A stretch of DNA of 64,000 nt from Aporrectodea caliginosa (GCA_020284085.1 JACEVL010000148.1:137501-201500), one strand, 5' to 3'; numbered from the stretch's first letter, positions 10,068-22,140 are shown. Numbers and translations are program-made. The notes: generated from the sequence alone by a model not told the origin.

Positions 10068-12350
10068 TGTATGTATATATATATATATTATGGCGTATCC
10101 TATTATAATCCGAAGCGGAGCCGTTCGACGACGCCCGTTCTAAGAGCTTCGATCTTCAGTTTGATTGTTACCTCAACAGTTGAGCATAGTCTATATCCAA
10201 TATACTCTGAAATGTGAGAGAATGTTGATAGAATGGCCACTAGAAGGGCGACAGTTCAGAATGAACTGAAGCTGATGGAAAAGACTGAATTCTTTCCAGC
10301 CAACACCGATGGAATGGCAGTAGTCATGGAACATCCGGAAAAAGGAATGCAGTATATATAGAGTCGATGTGGCAGTCTAAACGACAGGTCGTCGCCGTAT
10401 TGACTGAATCTGACGCCGCTGAAATAAGCATGACCTAGACAATGAAAATGTCTTGTACTCGGAGTGACTATATAGATCCCGAATAAATACTGAGTTAAAG
10501 TACAAATGATTAAATCAGTCAGTAAAGGCGGGGTGGGATTAATTAGTGAATGGACTGAAATGGGAACTTTTCTGTTAATCGTTTGCTTTAACTCAGTAGA
10601 ACATCGCCGGTAATGATTATAAACGCTTTTAAGAGGCTAATAAAATATGCTATATACATGTAGATTCGTATCCTGCTCATTGTAAGTTTCAAACTGAACT
10701 TTGCAGAGCACGAGCTGCACTGCATATGACTGAAACTACATCTATTCGTTATTGAAACTGTGCGAACGAAAAGTATGGGGTTATGTAGCTGGCTTCCAGT
10801 AGTGAGCGCATTTTGCATCGGTGAATGACCTGTCTGTACGTGCCCTGAACTGCACTTGGTCCTGTTGATTCACCGAGTTATTAGAGTGTGTGTGTTGCAG
10901 ATTGTGCAGTTGAATAGCATGACAGTGTGGGAAAGGATGCAGTTCCAAGCGAGGGAGATTATCTGGAAGACAGGCAAATAGGAAAACAGATAGATGTACA
11001 GAGATACGGAAGACGGAGCTCTAGACATTTGAGTATAAACATTCTATATAACAGGAGATGCAAAGAACATAGATCGATAGGGATCCAGAACGACAGGCTG
11101 CCTTCGCTATCAGGCAAAAACAAAAGCCTGAAACAAAGATGGACGCATCCGGAGAGACTGAGATAGAGAAAGAGACAGCAAGAGAGACAGAGACGCAGAA
11201 GCATAGGAAGGGCGTTCAGGAAAGAGATGCAGAAAGATAAATCGACAGTTATCCCTTAGAACTTTAAAGAACCCAGGCAGGTCGTGTAATGACTGATTGA
11301 CTGACTGACTGACTGACTGACAAAAACACAGCACGAAACGGAGACAGATACAGTTCGGGAAGACTGAGACAAAGATAAAAGAAACCAGAGAGGTAGAGAC
11401 ACGGAGGTAATGGGAGATCTTTGAAGAGATAGAGACATACAGACAGATAAGTCGATGCTTATCCGTTGGAAGTTCCAACAATCCAGGTCGATCGTATACC
11501 TCCAATCGAGATGGGATATCTCAGATATCCGGCTGTTGTCGTCGTTGCCTTTCCCTGCAGCAGCCTAAGTGGGATACTACGAGCACTGCCTCAGCCGTCG
11601 GCATCAACAACAAAGAAGACCCGCCGTGTGTGTATATGTTGCTGAGTGTTGATGCTTCAGCGAGCGGCGATGGCATCGTCGTGAGCGATTAGAGATACCC
11701 CGTGGCTAGCTACTGTTTATGCAAGAGCAGTGGGAAAAGCAGCGGGAAAGACGGCTGGCAGAGAAAGGGAGAAGGATCCGCGAAATCTCCACCATATCCG
11801 CCTCTTCCACTGCCTTCCGTCTGTGTCAACCAACCAACCGACTACTTAACTATAGGAACTGCTACCTTAGCCCAATACTTTAAGGCATTGGCTACGTAGC
11901 AGGGACACACAGGTCCTACAATGCGAAGACCCTATGACCCGAATCACTGCGTTGAGACCGTTGCGATTCGTCTATTCTAAACTCGTTGGTTTTTTGTCAT
12001 CGGGCTGGAAGCTGGAAGTGCCTCTGAGTAGTCTGTTCTGAAGAAGCACTGCAGGATTTGCCAGATGCAATAAAAAATCACAATGCAGTGCAACAGATCA
12101 CACTCTCGAACTATGTACCTTTATGTATCTATATTACTTTTATTACCTTTATGCACCTCCATGTACCTTTGAGGGCATCATCTTGAACATGAGCACCTCC
12201 TTAAATCCAAAACCAATGACTAAGAAATGAAGATTGTTACCTTTGCTTTCTTATCTTAAACGGCTCACACTATTACATCTTATACTACTTTTCATTGCGC
12301 TATAAAATTATCTAAGTTTCTGTTCTTTTCTCCTCATTAAGGCTGCAAAG
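9827..12350. other. HCN intron, no recognisable gene
   Basis: Contains (AT)n runs at 10026-10090, purine-rich GACAGA/GAGACAG tracts over about 10970-11450 and (TGAC)n at 11291-11320. Minus-strand ORFs over the purine tract are low-complexity Leu/Ser artefacts. Confidence 0.5.
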
Positions 12351-12445
12351 TCAGCTGTATACGCGCCTAAGTGTATATCGTTGAATCTGACCACAACCGA
12401 ATAGGCGCTATATAAGTGTATAATCCTACTTCATTTCATTGGTTT
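12350..12445 (+). mobile_element. Short LINE/SINE 3' end
   Basis: Contains GGCGCTATATAAGTGTATAA followed by TTCATTTCATTGG. This is the same 3' terminal motif found on other LINE and SINE copies here, with yet another simple tail. Only the last few dozen bases are recognisable. Confidence 0.5.
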
Positions 12446-13435
12446 ATTGTCTGATGTGTTTATTTTTTCTGTTCATTTCGTCTGGTAAACCATCCATCTG
12501 AATTGAAGGACATTGGTCAAGTAAGTAAGAAAAACGTTTTATTCACTAAGTAATACAGTCACAGGCTCATGACTCTTCCGGATATAATAATATAGATGAG
12601 CGCTGCATGTGAGTAATGTATTTATCCTATACGGCCCTGACACAACTAAGAGAATTTGCCATATATTAGCCTACAGTCTATTTTAAGTTATATATATATA
12701 TTAAATATATATATATATATTATATATATATATATATATGCAATGAACTAGATTATTGATGGGACCGGTAGTTGGGTGTTTGCTTGCGATAAAGACAGAA
12801 AAAGCGATTGTCGAGAAGAACGCAATTACGTGCAAGTACATAATCGTTTTCTTCTATTCAATCACTCACCGAGAGCTGACGTCATTGACTGGACGACCTC
12901 AGATGATCCACTTTTCTACATGTAGGCCCCTATGCACCATTAATGTTTTCTAATAGGCCTACTTGCGCATAATTATAAAAGGTGAAAGCTGAATCCTGTT
13001 TCTCACTTTACAGTTATACAATTAGTCATTGTATTTACACCGAGTAGTTGCTTGTTTAGTTTTGCTTGAGAGCTAATTAGGTCTAGATGTTTTACTGGGA
13101 CCAAATGCATGGCTAGGACCATGTATTGTAGGGTCAATGTAACACTGTTCTGTCTGCAATATTTTTGGACGAAAATTACTTAGGCATGAAACAGAAACCG
13201 ACAAACACGTTTCTCTCGTGCTAGCTCTACATCACAAACGCAGTGCTTACAAAGAATACGATAAGTTTTACAATATTGTAATCGTTATCTCGAGAACTTC
13301 GAACTAAATGCGAAGCGTGGAATATGCTCATTACAGGCGCTTAGTCAAAACATAATCGATAGGCGGGGTGAAATTGGCTCCAGGTCAGGTCATAAACGCA
13401 GCAGGCAGTACAGTCAGACAGACGGCTAAGGTGGA
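12446..13435. other. HCN intron, no recognisable gene
   Basis: Contains a 3'-end-like stretch on minus at 12509-12545 (AATAAAACG...CTTACTTACTT) and TA-rich palindromic runs at 12690-12740. Nothing coding is recognised. Confidence 0.4.
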
Positions 13436-13680
13436 TGGTGTTTGGAGTTCGTATTCAATATCAATTCAATTTTTCAATTCAATTTGTTTATTGATCCCAA
13501 TAGTTAGGTCGCGGGAACAAATAATATTTCACAGTAGTTAAACACAAAGCATAGGCCTAATCGATTTTGATATGCAATTATCACTGCATACATACGGGAG
13601 CAATAAGCTCACCCGAAGGGAATAATCCCGCTGAATGGAAGCCTAATTACAAAATTATATTAACAAATCTTTGGAGTTGA
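13436..13680 (-). mobile_element. Retroelement 3' end with (AATTG)n tail
   Basis: On minus, GGGATCAATAAACAAATTG runs into repeated AATTG/AAATTG units. This resembles the 3' end of a LINE or SINE with a short tandem tail. The body is not recognised. Confidence 0.4.
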
Positions 13681-14489
13681 AACAACAAGGGAGGTGATGA
13701 GGGAAAGAAGATGAATCAGGATTCGTGGAAAAACAATGTTTTCAGTTTTGAGTGAAAGATCTGCGGAGAGAAAGCAAGAGATGAGGGAACCAACTTATCT
13801 AGTTGGCCCACCTAGATTTTTATAAAGAAAAGAACTTTGTTTGGTTTTGAATTCATCGTGACAACTCCACAGCATTACAGGCAAAGTACTGGTTGCGCAC
13901 TGACGACAACCAAAATCATTTTTAAACATGAATAATTTGAATAAAAACTGTAGAATATTGTCATCTGTAAAAAACAATATGATTTTAGGACAGTTTGCAC
14001 TTTGTCTGTAGTGTTGGCAGTTGTCACTGTGAATGCAAATATACCGTATCTGAACCAAAGTGTCTGATGACATATAAAACATTGGACAGCCTTAGTATCT
14101 TCGCAACTGATGAACATTTTTGATCTTCTGTTGTCTCATAATAATTAGCATCGAACAGTTACCTAATTAAGCACGTAAACTTAAATATTTTGACAGTGAT
14201 GGGGCTTGGTACGATAGTTTGCTTATCACTACTTACTTGCAGATGAATTATTTCTCGTTTTTAAACAACTCTAGCACATACAGGCTAGCATACGTAAGCA
14301 GCGCTTTGGCGTGAGGCACTCTCGTGAGGCACTCTCATACGCTTATAATACGTATCTCATCGTATGGCTACGTGCGTGCACGCATGCATGAATACCTTCA
14401 TAAACACATACCTAAACACATACATAAACACATATATACGTGCACACATACATACAAAATATAGAAGTCATATATACATGTATAAACTC

Positions 14490-14875
14490 TCGTCCTTAAA
14501 TCACTTCACTGGCTGAAAATTCCTGAGCGCATCCACTTCAATGTTCCATCGCTAACCTACAATTGCCTACAATACTTGAAGCCCAAGTACCTTCGGGAAC
14601 TCTTTACCATCCCCAGCCAACCCGCTTCACCCGATTCTCCCGGCTATCTCAATATCTCACAACCTCAAGTTTTCCATCCGATCCATCTGCCACGCTGCAC
14701 CTCGACCCTGGAACGACCTTCCACTGAATTTCCCAAATTCTCAGTTCTCCCACCAATACTGCCGCTCATCCATCGTTATCTGCCTCAGACTCCTCTGCTT
14801 TTCACCCCACAGACTTTCCACTTCAAATTAAAGTCACACCCAATTAAAGAATTCCTACCCTAATCCATCCAAACT
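14490..14875 (+). pseudogene. CR1-like LINE C-terminal fragment
   Basis: The + strand reads LKSLHWLKIPERIHFNV, then LTYNCLQ and KYLRELFTI, the conserved block near the C-terminus of CR1/L2-like LINE proteins (family form: LHWLPV..RI.FK...L......YL.EL). The remainder is compositionally degraded. The RT core is absent, so this is a 5'-truncated, decayed copy. Confidence 0.7.
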
Positions 14876-15365
14876 TCCGCCTCACAATCTTTCTCGTCCT
14901 CAACAAAACCTCCCTTAGCAGCTCCTCTGCCTCTTCTGCAGAGAACCAAAGCAATTGCTTGATTTATATCACAAAAACAACATAAATGGTTTTGTCAAAT
15001 ATATTTATTTTGAATAATATAACAAAAACGGCATTACACTTTTCAGGGTGTTTTCTAACATGTAAAATAATAATAATAATAATTAGTTAATAGAAAAGCG
15101 TAAATTACACTATAAGTGGTTATTAGCGGAAATTTTTCATCACAGTCAGAAATTATCTATGATACCCGAACGTTAAAATATTGTCCAGGGCTCTATACTG
15201 GCCGACAGAGAAGCCACCTACCGAGTCCTAAGTACAACGCAACACTACTACTATTTTTTAAGATACGTCAAATGAAAGGTGTAATCTTATTATTACACCA
15301 TACAAAATATTACACTTTAAGCGGAAATTTTCACCACGCATTTTACACTTTACCCCTGATTCATA

Positions 15366-15412
15366 CTTATAATAATAATAATAATAATAATAATAATTAT
15401 TATTATTATGCT
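15366..15412. repeat. (AAT)n then (ATT)n microsatellite
   Basis: About 27 bases of AAT units switching to ATT units, directly upstream of the 15.4-18 kb retroelement. It may be the left half of the TAA target in which the element sits. Confidence 0.85.
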
Positions 15413-17957
15413 AAAACACAACTGTGCTTAGTATCTTAGAGCCTGAGGGATTCTTTTTACCTCCCAGGCAAAAAACGAACTAGGAGGAATGACAATAATA
15501 AACGATCGAAGTAAATATCTTGCGCAGGCGGTGTCTAGCAGACTCGAAGATGGCGACATCAAAGGAGCCCTTCGCTTGCTGTGCTCTGATGATGTTCCTG
15601 TAGAAGATTCACCTAGAGTGATTGAAGAATTGCAGAAGAAGCACCCAAAGGCTTACGAAGACAGAAGAACACTGCCATGCCCTCAAGAGGACAGGTTCGA
15701 CGCCATACAGGTTTCTGGAAAGATGGTCTGTAACGCTATTGCTTCCTTTCCTGCAGCATCTAGCGGAGGACCAGATGGCTTCACACCACAACATCTGAAG
15801 AACCTTCTGTCCAATACAACAGACACGGGTTTCGTAGAGACTATCACTGACTTTATCAATCTTTTATTGAGAGGCGGGCTACCGAAACAAGTTGCAGATA
15901 TCCTATACGGCGGAAGACTAATAACACTTGGAAAAAAGGATGGCGGAATAAGACCAATCACGATTGGATACACGTGGCGGCGGCTTGCTGCTAAGTGTGT
16001 CTGCCATGTTGTGACTCCATACTTATCTCAAAATCTGTCACCACTTCAAGTCGGCGTGGGAGTTTCAGGAGGAGCCGAGGCTGCTGTTCACGCAACCAGA
16101 CGTTACTTACAGTCTATGCCTGAAAACCATATTATAGTGAAACTGGACTTTTCGAATGCCTTCAATGCTCTGAGAAGGGACTCAATGTTAGAGGCGGTGG
16201 CAGCAAAAGTTCCAGAAATATACAGATACGTATATGACAACTATGCCTACGCCCCCCAACTACAAACCAGACAGCATACAATTCTTTCCGAGGAAGGCAC
16301 CCAGCAAGGCGACCCTTTAGGACCACTGGAGTTTTGTCTGGCAATACATCCGCTTCTAGAGAGTTTGACATCTCCATTCACTATAGGCTATATGGACGAT
16401 CTTACTCTTGCTGGACCGATCGATCAAGTTGAACATGACATCCGCTTGATAGAGAAAGAGGCGCCCATGTACGGTCTAAAGCTGAATCGAACAAAATGCG
16501 AAACATCTGCTAGAAGCTACGACGAAGCTAAGAATATTCAGACCTTCGCCGAGTTTGAAAATATCGCCGTTGAAGATTTGTCATTGTTGGGAGCACCGCT
16601 GCTGCCAGGCAAGGCTGTCGATAAAACCATCCAGAAAAAGATAAAAGATTTGGAGAAAGTCGTAACAAGGCTTGAGATGCTACACCCACACGACTCATTC
16701 ACCCTGCTGAGGAGCAGCTTAAGCATTCCTAAGCTGCTGTACACATTAAGAACTTCAGCCTGCTTCTTAAACGAAGAACTTCTATGTGGTTTCGACGAAG
16801 TCTTGAGAACAGGCCTGTGTAGCCTTCTCAATATCAACATGAGCGACGATCAATGGATCCAGGCATCTCTACCTGTTAGAAACGGTGGTCTGGGGATTCG
16901 TAGTGCCGTTATGCTGGCAACTTCCGCCTTTTTGGCATCAGCCGCTGGCACGCGAAACCTTCAAGACCGACTGCTACACGCTGTTCCTCTAACAATCACA
17001 GACCCGTTGGTAGAGGAGGCCTTAAGTTCTTGGTCATCGAAATCGAACGCACCTCCTCCCATCGAGCAGAAGGTTCATATACAAAGAGAATGGGACAGCA
17101 AACTCATCTCAAATGCACTTCAAGGCCTATCGGAAAGAGCAAATGATTCTGCTGCTAAAGCCAGATTGTTAGCCATTCAATCACCACACTCCGGAGACTG
17201 GCTCCATGCACTTCCAATTACAACAGCAGGATTACGGATGTCAGGAGAGGTCTTAAGAATAGCATCAGGCATCCGGCTGGGCACTGCACTGTGTGAAAAA
17301 CACACCTGCAAATGTGGTGTCATAGTGGAATCCAACGGCCATCATGGATTCTCCTGCGTCAAAGGAGCAGGAAGACAACATCGACATGGCATGCTCAATG
17401 ACGTTATTTGGCGGGCTTTCACCAGAGCCAAAATCCCTGCTATCAAAGAGCCCAATGGCCTCTCCAGATCTGACGGCAAAAGGCCTGACGGAGTCACCAT
17501 CATACCTTGGCATAGTGGTCGTTGCATGGCGTGGGATGTGACGGTACCAGACACTTTCGCTGCATCCTACGAACATCTAACATCGCAAATCGCAGGTGCG
17601 GCAGCGGAAAAGGCAGCTCGCAACAAGGAAACCAAGTATGCTGCTATCACACAATCACATCATTTCGTTCCTGTAGCAGTCGAAACTGCAGGAAGCTGGC
17701 ACACAGAATCACTGCAGTTTGTTCGAGAACTTGGAGGCAAGATCTCAGCAGCGACAGGCGACCAGCGTGAAACCAGTCATCTACTACAACGCCTATCAGT
17801 GGCCCTACAAATTGGAAACTCTCTATCTGTTTTAGGCACCACAGATTGCAACAACACTGTAGCCAAGGAGAATGACAGCTTATAACAATATTGAAAACAG
17901 TTACTTTTAATCAGTCTGTACATAAGTTTGTGTTGGCTTTATGAAGAAATAAATTTG
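15413..17957 (+). mobile_element. Non-LTR retrotransposon flanked by TAA repeats
   Basis: The unit has a short leader (15413-15488), one long ORF and an approximately 70-base 3' UTR ending GAAGAAATAAATTTGGCA before (TAA)n. AAT/ATT repeats lie at both ends. Leader bases at about 15440-15480 (CCTGAGGGATT...TACCTC) resemble the 3' UTR of the related element at 18643-19216 (CCTGAGGGATC...TACCTC). A 3' TAA tail is known for I elements, and insertion into TAA repeats is known for Dong/R4-type elements. Assignment to the latter is inference from the C-terminal domain. Confidence 0.8.
15489..17885 (+). CDS. Reverse transcriptase with candidate restriction-like endonuclease, 798 aa
   Basis: RT motifs are in order: SSGGPDGFTPQHL near residue 97, RPITIGYTWRRL near 158, KLDFSNAFNAL (motif A) near 218, GTQQGDPLGPLEF (motif B) near 275, and GYMDDLTLAG (motif C) near 300. 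The C-terminal third contains CEKHTCKCG...HHGFSC near 600-620, then GRQHRHGMLND, and KRPDG...MAWDVT near 663-684. Cys/His followed by PD and a downstream Asp is the layout of restriction-like endonucleases of R2/R4/NeSL-type LINEs. No AP-endonuclease domain precedes the RT. The frame is open throughout, but an N-terminal zinc-finger region expected for a full R4-type protein is not visible, so the copy may be 5'-truncated. Confidence 0.85.
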   Translation: MTIINDRSKYLAQAVSSRLEDGDIKGALRLLCSDDVPVEDSPRVIEELQKKHPKAYEDRRTLPCPQEDRFDAIQVSGKMVCNAIASFPAASSGGPDGFTPQHLKNLLSNTTDTGFVETITDFINLLLRGGLPKQVADILYGGRLITLGKKDGGIRPITIGYTWRRLAAKCVCHVVTPYLSQNLSPLQVGVGVSGGAEAAVHATRRYLQSMPENHIIVKLDFSNAFNALRRDSMLEAVAAKVPEIYRYVYDNYAYAPQLQTRQHTILSEEGTQQGDPLGPLEFCLAIHPLLESLTSPFTIGYMDDLTLAGPIDQVEHDIRLIEKEAPMYGLKLNRTKCETSARSYDEAKNIQTFAEFENIAVEDLSLLGAPLLPGKAVDKTIQKKIKDLEKVVTRLEMLHPHDSFTLLRSSLSIPKLLYTLRTSACFLNEELLCGFDEVLRTGLCSLLNINMSDDQWIQASLPVRNGGLGIRSAVMLATSAFLASAAGTRNLQDRLLHAVPLTITDPLVEEALSSWSSKSNAPPPIEQKVHIQREWDSKLISNALQGLSERANDSAAKARLLAIQSPHSGDWLHALPITTAGLRMSGEVLRIASGIRLGTALCEKHTCKCGVIVESNGHHGFSCVKGAGRQHRHGMLNDVIWRAFTRAKIPAIKEPNGLSRSDGKRPDGVTIIPWHSGRCMAWDVTVPDTFAASYEHLTSQIAGAAAEKAARNKETKYAAITQSHHFVPVAVETAGSWHTESLQFVRELGGKISAATGDQRETSHLLQRLSVALQIGNSLSVLGTTDCNNTVAKENDSL

Positions 17958-17959
17958 GC

Positions 17960-17996
<37 letters not shown>

Positions 17997-18137
17997 CAAT
18001 ACTACTACTACCACCACCACCACCACCACCACCACCACCACCACCACCACCACCACCACCACCACCACCACCAACACCACCACCACCACCACCACCACCA
18101 CCACCACCACCACCACCACCACCACCACCACCACCAC

Positions 18138-18168
<31 letters not shown>

Positions 18169-18194
18169 ATACTAATAATAATAATAATAATAAT
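17958..18194. repeat. (TAA)n and (CAC)n compound microsatellite
   Basis: TAA units pass into ACT, then a long run of CAC/ACC units, then ACT and TAA again, almost symmetrical. It directly follows the retroelement 3' end. Confidence 0.97.
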
Positions 18195-18256
18195 ACTTTT
18201 AATCAGTCTGTACATATGTTTGTTGGCTTTATGAAGAAATAAATTTGTCTTATTAT
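18195..18256 (+). mobile_element. Second copy of the retroelement 3' terminus
   Basis: About 55 bases nearly identical to 17908-17957: TTTAATCAGTCTGTACATA, TTGGCTTTATGAAG, AAATAAATTTG. They lie between the compound microsatellite and the following (AAT)n. This is a copy consisting only of the last bases of the 15.4-kb element, from extreme 5' truncation or a tandem event. Confidence 0.88.
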
Positions 18257-18271
18257 AATAATAAAGAAAAC

Positions 18272-18642
<371 letters not shown>

Positions 18643-19216
18643 ATAATGACAATAACAACCAGACACAGTGTCATCAATAACGTGGTCTACCGCGCACTCA
18701 CAAAGCCCGAATACCCGGCAATCAATGAGCCGCCGGGGTTGGTCAGATCGGAAGGCAAGAGACCCGACGGCCTCACCTTGATACCATGGAGATCGGGTCG
18801 TTGCCTGGTTTGGGATGCCACGGTCGCGGACACGCTGGCGGCCTCTTACCTTACCATCACGGCAACAACAGCAGGCGCGGCAGCTGAAGCCGCCGCCACA
18901 AGAAAGCAGGCCAAATATCAGGTCCTCAGCAACAACTACGCCTTTGTCCCGTTGGCACTTGAAACCTTTGGCCCCATCAATTGCTTAGGCCTTGATTTTA
19001 TTTCTGATCTGGGGCGTAACCTGACCCTAGCAACCGGAGACCCGAGGGAGTCGTCTTCTCTTTTCTCAACGTCAACGACAATCTCGGGAAACCTTTTCGG
19101 ACAAAACGACTGACAACACCATTCCAGAATAATAATCTTCTCCAGCAGTCTCCGGACTTTTTAGGCCACCTGAGGGATCCTTGATACCTCGGGTAAACAA
19201 AATAAAAAACAAAACA
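18643..19216 (+). pseudogene. 5'-truncated relative of the 15.4-kb retroelement
   Basis: The frame from 18643 to 19113 encodes the extreme C-terminal region of the same family: HSVINNVVYRALTK, NEPPGLVRSEGKRPDG, CLVWDATVADTLAASY and TGDPRESS. It aligns to residues about 630-770 of the ORF at 15489 but is clearly divergent, so it is a sister family and not a recent duplicate. It begins right after (AAT)n and its 3' UTR ends in (TAA)n at 19217-19262, so both ends lie in TAA repeats. The RT is absent; the copy is dead. Confidence 0.88.
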
Positions 19217-19217
19217 A

Positions 19218-19258
<41 letters not shown>

Positions 19259-19262
19259 TAAT
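19217..19262. repeat. (TAA)n tail
   Basis: TAA repeats after the truncated retroelement. Further short TAA runs occur to about 19430. Confidence 0.9.
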
Positions 19263-19554
19263 CAAATCTCCAAACAGTACACATACTAACAACTATTAAT
19301 CAAATTCAATCTCTTAAATATAAACCAAATTAAATTGTAATAATAATAACGTATATGTAGTCCTATATATTTAATAATAATAGTAACCATAGCAGTTACC
19401 TCATAATCCATATATAATAATAATAATAACATCAATAGCCAACGGGAATACACACCTATTCATCCGAGAACTAATCAGACGACAAGTTCTCTATTGGATG
19501 TAGCATGACATGGTGTATAGTAACAGATGAATTTATCCAACCATCAATTTCATC

Positions 19555-20235
19555 CATCCATCCATCCATCCATCCATCCACTCTACCCACCCAAACCCTT
19601 TTAATTGAAACCCACCCACCCATTTATCCATCCATCCATCCATCCTTGTCCATTCATCACTAGGTTCCGTCTATCCGTCCAGTCCATCTATCCAATCCAT
19701 CAATGTGTCCCTCCGTCGTCTGTCCTTTCACCACTGCCTCTCCTTCTTTTTGTGGTAAGTCCCTTCCTTCATCCATCATCCACAATCAATGCACAGATCA
19801 TAAAACATACCCACCATCTTTACTATCTATCAATCACATCCGTCCGTAGGGCCCCTAATCAGCGTGTTTGTCCTCCGTCAGCCATGCATCCATTCCATCC
19901 ATCCATGTTTCCTTCCAGCCATTTAACCCACCCACCCACCCACCCACCCACTCATCCATCCATCCATCCATGTTCATCCGTCCGTCTTTCCGAAGTTCGT
20001 CCGTCCGTCCATCCATGAATCAAAAGATAAATCCATCCATGGGTCCGTTGTCCGCCACGTCCTTTCCGTCCGTCCGTCCGTCCGTCCATACGAGTATCCG
20101 TCCGTCCGTCTGCTCCGTCCGTCCATCCATCCATCCATCCATCCATCCATCTATCTCCTTCTATCTATCTATCTATCTATCAAATCTATCTATCTATCTA
20201 TCTATCTATCTGATGAATCTATCTATCTATTTATC
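19555..20235. repeat. CATC / GTCC / CTAT tetranucleotide cluster
   Basis: A block of degenerate CATC, CCAC, GTCC and finally CTAT tetranucleotides. The Pro/His/Ser-rich open frames across it are not genes. Confidence 0.93.
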
Positions 20236-21037
20236 TAACCTAGGCTGTATTATCTATGCTCTGAATATTTGCACAGATCACTTTTGAGAAGTCTTGAAAA
20301 GCTTTGAAACATGGCTAACTTGCAGATAGTCAACGATATGCTCCGTAACTAACGCTCATACGGCTGGTTCGCTGTTAGAAGAGTTCGCCATCCGTACACA
20401 TGTCAGAATACGCCAATTTTGATTTTGTCTGTGCACAAGACTACACCGCATGAGTGCGCGAAACGAGACAAAGTGACTAGGAGAGTTCATAACTACAAAA
20501 TTATGAGACTCCATGACACGACTGTGTGACTACAAGACTACCTGAAATTGCGGATTTGCGTTTATAAATCAAATTGTGTACGAGACTATATTAGGGGTTG
20601 TGTGACAAGATTACAAGACTGTGCCTACATGTTTCCTGTATGTTGAATATATGTATCAAGGCACTTACTATGGCGTCTTTAAGGTAGCCTAAGTCTGAAA
20701 AGCGCCGCACAGTTGTTGTCTATCTATCTACTTTTTTCTACACAATTGTTTTAAGATGGGTCTAAACGAGAAACGTTGAGCAAGTCAAGAGACTGTAGGC
20801 TATTTTTCTGCTTCTTTCGTTCTAATTTTTAACCGTGGCTGATGTGACCATAGATAACCGTCGGCTCTGACCCTGGAGCGTCATCAGTCCTAGACATAAT
20901 AATTATTAGAACCTAGAGAGTCAACTGGGTTTATAACTCTGAAGCGACCATGTTAACTGCAATCCGATTGAATTCGGAGGCTTATTGAGGTGACGATTTA
21001 AAGTGACGTCTGTGTATGTGTGTGGTATCGCTTACAG
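20236..21037. other. HCN intron, no recognisable gene
   Basis: Unique-looking sequence. The 17 bases AGCGCCGCACAGTTGTT at 20701 recur exactly at 54591. Confidence 0.4.
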
Positions 21038-21187
21038 TTCCTTGCTGTTGCCGGAAACTTCATGCGTATCTTTAACCTCGTCTGTCTAATCCTGCTGCTC
21101 GGTCATTGGAACGGATGCCTCCAGTGGCTCGTTCCAATGCTTCAGGACTTCCCGAGTGACAGTTGGATAGCCATCGAGGAATTACAG
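21038..21187 (+). CDS. HCN: HCN channel exon: S5 and pore turret
   Basis: A 150-base exon between acceptor GCTTACAG and donor CAG/GTAAGC, phase 0. It encodes [36 protein letters not shown] and AIEELQ, very close to HCN S5 (vertebrate VRIFNLIGMMLLLCHWDGC). Joined to the S4 exon at its donor, the linker between QWQE and the RIFN block is four residues shorter than in vertebrate HCN. The four codons before the acceptor (TAT CGC TTA CAG) would restore the length, but no AG precedes them. Confidence 0.92.
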
Positions 21188-21591
21188 GTAAGCGCCATCT
21201 GACAGGTACAGTAGCTGTGAAAGTCATGCCTATGATACAGTGGCGCCTCCAGACGCCAAGAAAGTGGACGCATAGTCGCAAACATATTTAAGACATAAAA
21301 CATTGCCAGTCATTTTGGTCAATCAGTGGTCATCATCATTCATGTGATAATGAAGTAAAAACAAACATTACATAGGCCTAACGATACACAGACGAAAGCT
21401 CTTAAAGTCTTAAACATTTACACTCAGTGTCAAACGCTGACAACGCAGTGTCATGCGGTGATATGTGAAACTTTCATCATGCCATTTGAATGATTTGCTC
21501 AATAGCAATCATTGTCTGTGCTCATCACGCGGAAATTCCAACACAATGCGAGTACATTATTTTAGAGGTTCTTTTTTGTGTCATTAATATT

Positions 21592-22140
21592 TCATTGTTT
21601 AGCCAAACAAGTGGAACCAAATGCGTCTATTGCGTCCGCGTGCCAGCGCCTTAGAATGTCTGTGGCGACCCCCTTCCTATCCAGGCTTGGGTCGGGCAGT
21701 TGTGGGAAAATCTCCTTCTCAACAGACTTCTGATCCCGGGTTCGAACCCCTGGCGTAGCAATGAATATGCTGCCAGTTTCACCGGTATGAGGTAATGAAA
21801 CTCTAAGGGTTTTATCTCTGAGTCTAGCGCTTCTACGCAACGTCTGTTGCGATGGCGCTACAGAAGCATTTGTACTTTCAATGTCACTATCTACCAGGGT
21901 ACCTTGGCCAGGCGCTATATCCGCGGCTTCTGCTGTGGGCAGACCAATACCTCGCAGGGTATCTGGGTCCTTCTTTCCCACAACTGCACTTTCAAGAAAC
22001 CGTGATATGGTTTCCATGCTTTGCATCTTACTTACTAATGATTTCAAAATGGCGGCCTGTTCTTGTTGACTATTTATTAATGCCTCTAAAATCTTCCGTG
22101 TATCAAAAGGTTCTTCAAGTGATGACAAGTCAGGTTCCAT
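21592..22140 (-). CDS. Hypothetical 182-aa protein, possibly gag-like
   Basis: An open frame on the strand opposite the HCN gene, inside an HCN intron. It starts MEPDLSSLEEPFDTRKI, continues with a Gln/Glu-rich probably helical N-terminus (residues 10-50), a Ser/Thr-rich middle with QTLRRSARLRDK, and ends HADAIDAFGSTCLAKQ. I recognise no domain, and no zinc knuckle is present. An approximately 700-base leader on the same strand carries a TATA box, and the far end looks LTR-like, so this may be the gag start of a truncated LTR element. No pol sequence follows. A domesticated or taxon-restricted gene is the alternative. Confidence 0.5.
   Translation of the reverse strand: MEPDLSSLEEPFDTRKILEALINSQQEQAAILKSLVSKMQSMETISRFLESAVVGKKDPDTLRGIGLPTAEAADIAPGQGTLVDSDIESTNASVAPSQQTLRRSARLRDKTLRVSLPHTGETGSIFIATPGVRTRDQKSVEKEIFPQLPDPSLDRKGVATDILRRWHADAIDAFGSTCLAKQ

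Noticed and set aside
19605..20287. 137- and 139-aa Pro/His/Ser-rich frames
   Set aside because: Translations of CATC/GTCC/CTAT tetranucleotide repeats.
21730..21760. tRNA-like B box GGGTTCGAACCCC on +
   Set aside because: It lies inside the minus-strand ORF, is itself palindromic and has no A box at tRNA distance.
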